Shown: positions 56,413 through 62,884 of the stretch, piece by piece | Position numbering within the stretch: position 1 is the first letter of the stretch | Layout of the letters: the number at the start of each line of letters is the position of its first letter | Assembly (NCBI GenBank): GCA_017312345.1 | Contig: BLAA01000001.1 | Location: 744,001 to 808,000 of the forward strand | Length of the DNA: 64,000 nt | Direction: 5' to 3' | DNA from: Candidatus Denitrolinea symbiosum | Lineage (GTDB): Bacteria; Chloroflexota; Anaerolineae; Anaerolineales; Villigracilaceae | The notes under the pieces: generated by a model | What the model was told of the DNA's origin: nothing | What the model saw: only the letters and a program-made list of their open reading frames with translations | The model's database searches: none | Program-made: the position numbers and the translations under genes

Positions 56413-56838
56413 ATGAACGGAAACGATTTTGTCGGTTGGATTTTACGCTCGCCGTTCCACAAAATGATGAGCCGCGTCACCATGCTCATCATGGTGACAG
56501 GGAAAAAATCGGGCAGGGGATACACCCTCCCGGTCTCGTATTACGAGGACGGCGGTTATCTCTGGATCATCACAAGACGGGACAGAACCTGGTGGAAGAA
56601 CCTGCAAGACGGCGGCGCGGACGTCAACCTGCTGGTGAAGCGGACGCCCCTGCGCGGTTTTGCCAGCGTGGAGTCAGACCCGAAGGCGACAGAAGCGCGG
56701 CTGGTCCAATACTTTCAGCGCTTCCCGCGAGCGGCGCGGGCGATGAAGGTCCGCATGGAAAACGGCGCGCCGCATCCCGAAGATGTGGCGCGCGTCCTGA
56801 AAGAGCGTATGTTTGTGAAGGTGAAAGTCGCGGAGTGA
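56413..56838 (+). CDS. F420-dependent nitroreductase/deazaflavin-type (DUF385) protein
   Basis: A 141-residue split-barrel protein. Family segments are LIMVTGKKSGRGYTLPVSYYEDGGYLWIIT (residues 30-60) and RTWWKNLQDGGADVNLLVK (about 63-80), the layout of F420/flavin-dependent Ddn-type reductases. The short size fits the stand-alone form. AAAGGAGACATCC precedes ATG 56413. Physiological substrate unknown; quinone or nitro-compound reduction is reported for relatives. Ends at the shared hairpin 56890. Confidence 0.85.
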   Translation: MNGNDFVGWILRSPFHKMMSRVTMLIMVTGKKSGRGYTLPVSYYEDGGYLWIITRRDRTWWKNLQDGGADVNLLVKRTPLRGFASVESDPKATEARLVQYFQRFPRAARAMKVRMENGAPHPEDVARVLKERMFVKVKVAE

Positions 56839-56889
56839 CCGGGCGGAGACGTCTCTACCTTTGCTCGGCCGCGTCCCAGAGAAGAAAAC

Positions 56890-56930
56890 AAGACTGGCGG
56901 AGGATTTTCCTCCGCCAGTCTTTATTTTTC
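56890..56930 (+). terminator. Terminator between convergent genes
   Basis: AGACTGGCGGAGG/CCTCCGCCAGTCT stem, TTTT loop, then TTATTTTTC. Reaches into the stop of the minus-strand WD40-like gene, so it could serve both directions. Confidence 0.8.
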
Positions 56931-59036
56931 AAAGAGACCGCCTTCAAATTGCAGCGTGATCCCGCCCATGTCCAGATCCCAGAAACGGATGACTGTTTTT
57001 TCCTCCTCTCCCCCGAAGTTCCTTTCCAAAGAGACCAGGGTGCGAGGGGTGGGCCAGGCGAGTTGGACGTAACGAAGCGCCGGTTTCTCGCCGAAAGATA
57101 TGACGAGTTTTCCCGTCTGCGAATCCCATACGCGGATTATGCCGCCGCCCGTCGCAAGGCGACTCCCGTCGGGCGACCAGGCGAGACCTTCCGCCCAACT
57201 GTTATGGGCGTAAATGAGGCCGTCGCATTGATTGGTCGCTGCCGTCCAAAAACAAACTGTTCCGTTTTGGTGCGTCGAGGCAATTCGCTGTCCGTCGGGA
57301 GACCAGGCAAGCCCCAGGGCGGCATCGCTTCGTTGATCGTACAATCGGATGGCTTGGTCCGGTTTCACCCACCAGCGGCGAATCCCAAAACCCAAATCGC
57401 CTGTGGCGACCAACCGCGAGCCGTCTGGCGACCACGACACTTTATTGGGGGGAAATAGGAAATCGGATCGCTGCGCAATGACGTTCTCCGCGTCAACGTC
57501 GAAAACCGCCAAACCCCGATCGGCCAGACCAGCGGCAAGATATTTCCCGTCGGGCGACCACGCGATCGCGCCGAAGAAACTATACGACCCCATGGAGGTT
57601 TGAGGCTCAAAAACGACTTCCCAGGTGGATGTATCCCAAACCGCCAAATGTTGTCTGCCGCCATCGCTCGTTTCCATGATGACGCCGCCCGCGGCCAATT
57701 TTTTGCCGTCGGGCGACCAATCCACGCTGAAGAAGCTCTCTCCCTCGTTCAGTATGCTCATCTTGCGGTCGCTGAGGTCATAGACGACGATTCCCTGCGA
57801 AGTAGCGATGGCGATAAACTTCCCGTCGGGGCTGAGGTCGAAGGCGCGGATCCAGCCCGAAAGTTTGACGATCTGCGAGGCGTCTTCCGGCACGGGCAGC
57901 GGGATCGGCGTTGCCGCGCCGTAATGGGAAGTGGAAAAAACAGGCTGGGAATTGTCGCGCGGTTCGAGGCGAATATCGAAGATCCACGGGCCTGAGAAAG
58001 TATATCCAAGAGCTTCCATGAATTTCTGCATGGCTTCCTGCTCGCTCATGCCTGCGGGAAGGCTCTTCCATTCGGGGTACGCACCGCCCTCGAGAAAGCG
58101 CCATTCCATGTCAATGCCCTGCGCGCGGAGTTTGGGATAGGCCGCGTCCAGGTCTGTTTGCGGGACGACTTCGGGCATGGACTGTTCGAGCGTGGGAATG
58201 GACAGGCGCAGTTCCGTCGCGGACTGGATCTCGGAGCCGATGGGGAATCCGATCTTGACACAGCGCGGGTAATTGCCGACGGGAGTCCAGCCGGGCTCGC
58301 CGCCTTTTGTCCCGCCACCCGTGGAGGAGTCGTATAAGAGGTTGTAAGTTGTCATGCTGGCGGTCTGACGGTTGACGGTCAGCGCGGCGTCGCCTCCGAT
58401 CATCCAATCGGCTTTGGTGGGTTTTGTGTAGCAGAGATAGAACCAGGTGAACGAGGGCGAGACGACGGCGCGCTCCACGTAGATCGGGTGGAGGTAATCC
58501 GCTTCGTTCGCGACGGAGATAATGCGAGCGGACGGGTTGTTGTTGAACACAGCCACCCGCGCGGGGAGGATGGGGAGATCGAGATCGAAATGGAGGCGCG
58601 CGACTTCGCTTCCGTCGGAGGATATGACGGAGAAGGACAGCCCGTCGAGACGGTCATCCGTCAACGCGTAGGCGGGGATCGCTTCGAGCAGGATCACGGA
58701 CGGATCGTCGCCGGGCAGGATGTTGCTGTAGCCGGAGTTGATCTCCTCGCCGCGGGAGTTGGTCAGCGAGAAGTTCTCGAGCGCGTAGGCCTCGGTTTGT
58801 CTCTCGAAGCGGATCTTGAAGACGAGACGCAAAGCGTCGGCGTAGTAGGAGTCGAGGGTGACGGTGATCCCGTTGGCGGATTGGGGAGGCAGGCGGAGGC
58901 GCGAGAGTGGAGGCAGGTCGGGAGACGCGCCCGCTCCAACGTCGGGAAGGAGGCGGGCGAGCGCGTAGCCTCCGAAGGTCAACGCGAGGAGTCCGACGAG
59001 GAGTCCAAGTCTGGTCAACGTGGGTTTGTTCGGCAT
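56922..59036 (-). CDS. Membrane-anchored WD40-like beta-propeller protein
   Basis: A 704-residue protein with an N-terminal membrane anchor (residues 8-28), an extracytoplasmic region of about 380 residues without a known motif, and a C-terminal propeller (about 400-700). Seven WSPDGKKLAAG-type blades are visible (WSPDGKKLA, WSPDGKYLA, WSPDGSRLV, WSPDGQRIA, WSPDGSRLA and others). Likely a surface protein for binding or signalling. No enzyme motif. It is divergent from infC. Confidence 0.88.
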   Translation of the reverse strand: MPNKPTLTRLGLLVGLLALTFGGYALARLLPDVGAGASPDLPPLSRLRLPPQSANGITVTLDSYYADALRLVFKIRFERQTEAYALENFSLTNSRGEEINSGYSNILPGDDPSVILLEAIPAYALTDDRLDGLSFSVISSDGSEVARLHFDLDLPILPARVAVFNNNPSARIISVANEADYLHPIYVERAVVSPSFTWFYLCYTKPTKADWMIGGDAALTVNRQTASMTTYNLLYDSSTGGGTKGGEPGWTPVGNYPRCVKIGFPIGSEIQSATELRLSIPTLEQSMPEVVPQTDLDAAYPKLRAQGIDMEWRFLEGGAYPEWKSLPAGMSEQEAMQKFMEALGYTFSGPWIFDIRLEPRDNSQPVFSTSHYGAATPIPLPVPEDASQIVKLSGWIRAFDLSPDGKFIAIATSQGIVVYDLSDRKMSILNEGESFFSVDWSPDGKKLAAGGVIMETSDGGRQHLAVWDTSTWEVVFEPQTSMGSYSFFGAIAWSPDGKYLAAGLADRGLAVFDVDAENVIAQRSDFLFPPNKVSWSPDGSRLVATGDLGFGIRRWWVKPDQAIRLYDQRSDAALGLAWSPDGQRIASTHQNGTVCFWTAATNQCDGLIYAHNSWAEGLAWSPDGSRLATGGGIIRVWDSQTGKLVISFGEKPALRYVQLAWPTPRTLVSLERNFGGEEEKTVIRFWDLDMGGITLQFEGGLFEK

Positions 59037-59096
59037 TCGTTCTCCTTCCGGGCGGGGATTCTATCCGATATTTCGCGATGCCAACCCGCCGTTTCA

Positions 59097-59126
59097 TTGA
59101 CGATTCCCCGCCGCGCGTGGTATCAT
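59097..59126 (+). promoter_or_regulatory. infC operon promoter
   Basis: TTGACG, 18-base spacer, TATCAT, followed by TCGCCCGCTCAAA. Confidence 0.8.
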
Positions 59127-59186
59127 TCGCCCGCTCAAAACCAGCCGCTGGCTGGTTGTCCGTTATTTGAAACGAGGAGATGATTT

Positions 59187-59756
59187 ATCAGCGCCAACGA
59201 TTTTCGAGTTAATGAAGGCATCCGCGTCCCCGAAGTGCGTTTGATCGGGCCGGACGGCGGCAACGTCGGTGTGGTTTCGATCAAGCAGGCTTTGCAGATC
59301 GCCCGCGACGCCGACCTGGACCTGGTGGAGGTTTCGCCGAACGCGACCCCGCCCGTCTGCCGGGTGATGGATTTCGGCAAGTTTATCTACGAGCGCGCCA
59401 AGAAGGAACGCGAGGCGCGCAAGGCGCAGACCAAGATCGAGGTCAAGGAGATCCGCCTGCGTCCGAAGACGAACGAAGCCCACCGCGGTTTCAAGGTGGA
59501 CGACGCCCGCCGCTGGCTGTTGCAGGGACACAAGGTCCGCGTGACGGTCAAGTTCCGCGGCCGCGAGATGGATTATCCCGAGATCGCGCTCGAAGACCTG
59601 AAAGAAGTCGCGCAGACGCTTTCCGATGTGGGCGTGATCGAGCAGGCGCCGATGATGGAAGGGCGCACGATGCTGGTGGTGCTGGCGCCGGGAAAACCGT
59701 CCGCCAAGAAAAAGGAAAAAGCGGAGAGTCCGGTCGAAGTCCCGGCTGAAGCGTAA
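59187..59756 (+). CDS. infC: Translation initiation factor IF-3, ATC start
   Basis: A 189-residue IF-3, which keeps the 30S subunit free and proofreads the start codon. The N-terminal domain begins SANDFRVNEGIRVPEVRLIGPDG and the C-terminal domain contains IEVKEIRLRPKTNEAHRGFKVDDARRWL. The only start fitting the family is ATC 59187, placed 5-6 nt after GAGGAGA; upstream in frame is TTT then TGA, and the first ATG/GTG downstream (GTG 59235) would cut off conserved residues. Rare AUU/AUC/AUA starts on infC are known and make IF-3 repress its own translation. First gene of infC-rpmI-rplT. The C-terminal tail is Lys/Glu/Pro-rich. Confidence 0.95.
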   Translation: MSANDFRVNEGIRVPEVRLIGPDGGNVGVVSIKQALQIARDADLDLVEVSPNATPPVCRVMDFGKFIYERAKKEREARKAQTKIEVKEIRLRPKTNEAHRGFKVDDARRWLLQGHKVRVTVKFRGREMDYPEIALEDLKEVAQTLSDVGVIEQAPMMEGRTMLVVLAPGKPSAKKKEKAESPVEVPAEA

Positions 59757-59834
59757 GTGTAAGTCCCCAACGATGTTCAAGTCCGCGGGAGGAAGTTCGC
59801 CCGCGGTGTATTTTGTCTGAAAGGAGAAAGTGTC

Positions 59835-60071
59835 ATGCCCCGCAAAGCAAAGGCTGGCAAGGTCAAAATGAAGACCCACAAGGCGACCTCGAAGCGGTTC
59901 CGCCTGACTGGAGCCGGCAAACTGGTGCGCACGAAGGGCGGCAAGAGCCATCTGCGCCGCCGCACGTCCGACCGCACGAAAGCGTTATTCACGGAAATGG
60001 TCGCCGTGGAAGGCGATGGGTACGTCAAGAAGATCAATCGCCTGGCGCCGTACATGAAGAAGAAAAAATAA
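59835..60071 (+). CDS. rpmI: Ribosomal protein bL35
   Basis: A 78-residue 50S protein bL35, longer than the common 64-66. The conserved core KVKMKTHKATSKRFRLTGAGK and KSHLRRRTSDRTK is clear; the extra residues are at the C-terminus (KINRLAPYMKKKK). AAAGGAGAAAGTGTC precedes ATG 59835. Second gene of the infC operon. Confidence 0.97.
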   Translation: MPRKAKAGKVKMKTHKATSKRFRLTGAGKLVRTKGGKSHLRRRTSDRTKALFTEMVAVEGDGYVKKINRLAPYMKKKK

Positions 60072-60147
60072 TTCGTTATTTGCGGCTTTCGGGCGTAAGC
60101 AACTGGCGTAACCCGCCGACGCCCGAGGGTTGCAGGAGGTTTTGAAA

Positions 60148-60492
60148 ATGGCTCGTGTAAAAAGCGGTCCCTACGGGAATCGCCGTCACAAGAAAGTTTT
60201 GAAGTTCACCAAGGGACAGCGCGGCACCAAACACCTGCTGTTCCGACGCGCGAACGAAGCCATGCTGAAGAGCATGTGGTACGCGTACCGCGACCGCCGC
60301 ATCCGCAAGCGCGACCTGCGCAAGTTGTGGATCGCCCGCATCAACGCCGCGGCGCGTCTCAACGGCACCACGTACAGCCGGTTGACGGCCGCGCTCAGGA
60401 AGGCGAACATCGGTCTCAACCGCAAGATGCTGGCCGATCTCGCCATCCGCGACCCGCAGGCATTTGCCGCGGTGGTGGCGCAGGCGAAGTAG
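60148..60492 (+). CDS. rplT: Ribosomal protein bL20
   Basis: A 114-residue bL20, which binds 23S rRNA early in 50S assembly and in other bacteria represses this operon. MARVKSGPYGNRRHKKVLKF at the N-terminus and LADLAIRDPQAFAAVV at the C-terminus are diagnostic. ATG 60148 follows CAGGAGGTTTTGAAA; a TTG at 60130 would add six residues and place the ribosome-binding site inside the gene, so it is rejected. Operon ends at the terminator at 60500. Confidence 0.97.
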   Translation: MARVKSGPYGNRRHKKVLKFTKGQRGTKHLLFRRANEAMLKSMWYAYRDRRIRKRDLRKLWIARINAAARLNGTTYSRLTAALRKANIGLNRKMLADLAIRDPQAFAAVVAQAK

Positions 60493-60499
60493 CGTAAAC

Positions 60500-60539
60500 C
60501 AGAAACCAGGTTTCTCCAGAAACCTGGTTTCTTTTTTTG
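60500..60539 (+). terminator. Terminator after rplT
   Basis: AGAAACCAGGTTTCT-type stem, AGAAACC...GGTTTCT, followed by T7. Confidence 0.85.
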
Positions 60540-60542
60540 TTG

Positions 60543-60548
60543 TAGAAT
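60543..60548 (+). promoter_or_regulatory. -10 box of the macro-domain gene (leaderless type)
   Basis: TAGAAT with 6 nt to ATG 60555. Confidence 0.5.
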
Positions 60549-60554
60549 GGACGC

Positions 60555-61154
60555 ATGAGCAAAATTCTGGTTGAAAAAACTTTGCCGACGGGCCAGACCG
60601 TCCAGATCGCGCAGGGCGACATCACGCTCGAGAAGACGGACGCCATCGTCAACGCGGCCAACGAATATCTCCAGCACGGAGGCGGGGTGGCGTGGGCGAT
60701 CGTCCGCCGCGGCGGGGACTTGATCCAGGACGAAAGCGACGCGTGGATCGAGAAGCACGGACTCGTCTCCCACTCGCGTCCCGCCTGGACCTCGGGCGGG
60801 ACCCTGCCTGCGAGATTCGTGATCCACGCGGTCGGCCCCGTGTGGGACGCCCCCCAAAGCGCGGGGGCAGGCGGCGACGAGGATCAAAAACTGGCGGACG
60901 CGGTCACCGGCTCCCTGCGCGTCGCCGACGAGTTGCAGTGCGAGTCCATCGCCTTTCCCGCCATCTCGACGGGGATCTTCGGTTTTCCAAAAGAGCGCGC
61001 CGCGAAGGTCATCTTCAAGGCGATGGAGGATTATTTTTCGAGCAATGTTTCTGGATTGAAATTGGCAAAAATGGTGTTGTGGGACGACGAGACGGTGAAG
61101 GCGTTTTTGGCGAATTGGGCGGGGGATGGGCAGGCTGGCGGCGTCGAGCGATGA
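60555..61154 (+). CDS. Macro-domain protein (ADP-ribose binding/hydrolysis)
   Basis: A 199-residue macro domain. Ligand-binding loops are GDITLEKTDAIVNAANEYLQHGGGVAWAI (residues 23-51, with the Asn and Gly-rich loop 1) and ESIAFPAISTGIFGFPKERAAKV (about 135-157, loop 2). Members remove ADP-ribose from proteins or nucleic acids or hydrolyse O-acetyl-ADP-ribose. Its stop overlaps the methyltransferase start by 4 nt (ATGA), so the two are translationally coupled. It starts 6 nt after a -10-like box. Confidence 0.92.
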   Translation: MSKILVEKTLPTGQTVQIAQGDITLEKTDAIVNAANEYLQHGGGVAWAIVRRGGDLIQDESDAWIEKHGLVSHSRPAWTSGGTLPARFVIHAVGPVWDAPQSAGAGGDEDQKLADAVTGSLRVADELQCESIAFPAISTGIFGFPKERAAKVIFKAMEDYFSSNVSGLKLAKMVLWDDETVKAFLANWAGDGQAGGVER

Positions 61155-61930
61155 TCGTTTCAGCGCAGAATTCCAAAATCAAATTTGTCCGCGCGTTGCT
61201 GGGAGGCGCGAAGGCGCGCCGCGCCGAGTCCGCTTTTGTGGCGGAGGGCGTGCGGCTCGTCGAGGAAGCGGCAAACAATCGTTGGGGATTTCGATTCGTT
61301 TTGTACGATGAAACTTTGAGCGGACGCGGAAAGTCGGACGTCGAAAATTTACGGTCGCGGGGGATCGAGTGCGAGGAAATATCGCCCAGTCTGATGAAGT
61401 CCCTGAGCGACACCGAAACCTCGCAGGGCATCCTCGCTGTCCTCGACCATTCTCTGCTCCCTTTTCCCCGTTCTCCGAATTTCGTTCTCGTCCCCGACCA
61501 GATCCGCGACCCGGGCAACCTCGGGACGTTGATCCGCTCGGCGGACGCGGCGGGCGTGGACGCGGCGTTGATCCCGCCTGAGACAGCCGATCCGTTCGCG
61601 CCGAAGGTCGTCCGCGCGGGGATGGGCGCGCACTTTCGGCTGCCGATCCTTTCGATGGGCTGGGAGGAGATCGCCCGCAGGCTGGACGGCTTGCAGGTCT
61701 ATTTGGCAGACATGGAGGGAAAATCCTGCTGGCAGGCAGACTTGCGCGTCCCGCTGGCGCTGATCGTCGGCGGCGAAGCGGAAGGCGCGAGCGCCGCGGC
61801 GCGGAGACTGGCGACGCGGCGGGTCAAAATCCCGATGGCGGGAAAAGCGGAGTCGCTCAACGCGGCGGTGGCGGGGTCTGTGCTGATGTTCGAGGCGATG
61901 AGGCAGAAGACAGTAATCAGTGATCAGTGA
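61151..61930 (+). CDS. TrmH/SpoU-type RNA 2'-O-methyltransferase
   Basis: A 259-residue SPOUT-class methyltransferase acting on rRNA or tRNA ribose. The N-terminal substrate-binding domain (KIKFVRALLGGAKARRAESAFVAEGVRLVEEA) is that of the TrmH/RlmB-like group. The knot has PDQIRDPGNLGTLIRSADAAG (motif 1, about 117), LALIVGGEAEGAS (motif 2, about 198) and IPMAGKAESLNAAVAGSVLMFEAMR (motif 3). The last residues TVISDQ are encoded by the start of a CAGTAAT heptamer tract, so the repeat supplies the stop codon. Confidence 0.93.
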   Translation: MIVSAQNSKIKFVRALLGGAKARRAESAFVAEGVRLVEEAANNRWGFRFVLYDETLSGRGKSDVENLRSRGIECEEISPSLMKSLSDTETSQGILAVLDHSLLPFPRSPNFVLVPDQIRDPGNLGTLIRSADAAGVDAALIPPETADPFAPKVVRAGMGAHFRLPILSMGWEEIARRLDGLQVYLADMEGKSCWQADLRVPLALIVGGEAEGASAAARRLATRRVKIPMAGKAESLNAAVAGSVLMFEAMRQKTVISDQ

Positions 61931-61982
61931 GCGGTGAGCAGGGGGCAGTAATCAGTGAGCGGTGAGCAGGGGGCGAGGTCAC
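61912..61982 (+). repeat. Heptamer tract CAGTAAT/CAGTGAG/CGGTGAG
   Basis: About ten 7-mers, in two 28-base blocks CAGTAAT-(CAGTGAT)-CAGTGAG-CGGTGAG-CAGGGGG, filling the gap between the methyltransferase and YitT genes. Confidence 0.85.
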
Positions 61983-62854
61983 GCCCGCTTTAATTCCTTA
62001 AATCCCTCTCCCAGCGCTTCGTGCGCCACGCCGACGACCATGAAGGCCCTCGGGTCCGTCTCCTGGACGATGGCTTTGATCTGCGCGATCTCGGCGCGGC
62101 TGACGACGCAATACAATACGGGACGTTCCTCGCCCGTGTACGCGCCGGTCCCGGCGAGGGTCGTCACGCCGCGCTCCAACTCGACGAGGATCGCGGACGC
62201 GATCTCGCGCGGCTTTGCGGTGACGATCATCGCCGTGCGGACGGTGCCTCCGCCCTCGAGGACCGTCTCGGCGGCCAGGCCGCTGACGTAAAGCGTGACG
62301 ATGGCGTACAACGCCTCTTTCCAGCCGAAGGCGAATCCCGCGGCGAGGATGACGACCGAATCCACCATCAGGTAACTCTGCGTCATCGGGACGCCGCGCC
62401 AGTGGTTGAGGATGCGCGCCAGGATGTCCGATCCGCCCGAAGTCCCGCGCGCCCGGTAGACGAGTCCGTAGCCGATCCCGCTGATGACCGCGCCGTAGAG
62501 CGAGTTCAGGAAGATGTCGTCGGTCAGTCCATTTTTGGGGAAGAAGGGAAGCAGGAGGAGCAGGTCCACCGCGAGGGAGTAGGCGACGATGGCGAGCGCG
62601 GTGCGGACCGCGAAGCGGCGTCCGCCGAGGAAGCGCCAGCCCAACAGGAAGAGGGGGATGTTGCCGATAAGCACCATGACGCCGATGGGCCAGTCGGTGT
62701 AATGATGGATGATCTGCGCGATGCCGCTCACGCCGCCCGAGGCAAGTTTCGCGGGGACAAGGAAAATGCGCAGCGCGACCGCCTGTATCAGCGAGCCGAC
62801 GACAATGAGGGAGTAATCGCGCAAACGCGCCCAGAGTTTTTCTGAAGATTTCAT
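61979..62854 (-). CDS. YitT family membrane protein (DUF161/DUF2179)
   Basis: A 291-residue protein: five to six N-terminal helices (residues 15-205) with GGVSGIAQIIHHYTDWPIGVMVLIGNIPLFLLGW and RARGTSGGSDILARIL, the DUF161 signatures, and a C-terminal cytoplasmic DUF2179 domain (about 207-285, AMIVTAKPREIASAILVELERGVT...). The function of the family is not settled. A TATAAT box lies 6 nt before the start codon, suggesting a leaderless mRNA. Confidence 0.92.
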   Translation of the reverse strand: MKSSEKLWARLRDYSLIVVGSLIQAVALRIFLVPAKLASGGVSGIAQIIHHYTDWPIGVMVLIGNIPLFLLGWRFLGGRRFAVRTALAIVAYSLAVDLLLLLPFFPKNGLTDDIFLNSLYGAVISGIGYGLVYRARGTSGGSDILARILNHWRGVPMTQSYLMVDSVVILAAGFAFGWKEALYAIVTLYVSGLAAETVLEGGGTVRTAMIVTAKPREIASAILVELERGVTTLAGTGAYTGEERPVLYCVVSRAEIAQIKAIVQETDPRAFMVVGVAHEALGEGFKELKRA

Positions 62855-62860
62855 GCGCCG

Positions 62861-62866
62861 ATTATA
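62861..62866 (-). promoter_or_regulatory. -10 box of yitT-like gene (leaderless type)
   Basis: Minus-strand TATAAT, 6 nt upstream of ATG 62854. Confidence 0.55.
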
Positions 62867-62884
62867 ACCGCCCCCGTCAACCGG

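Noticed and set aside
56292..57458. Long plus-strand open frame of 388 codons
   Set aside because: Overlaps the real reductase gene in another frame and the WD40-like gene on the opposite strand; composition is that of a shadow frame.
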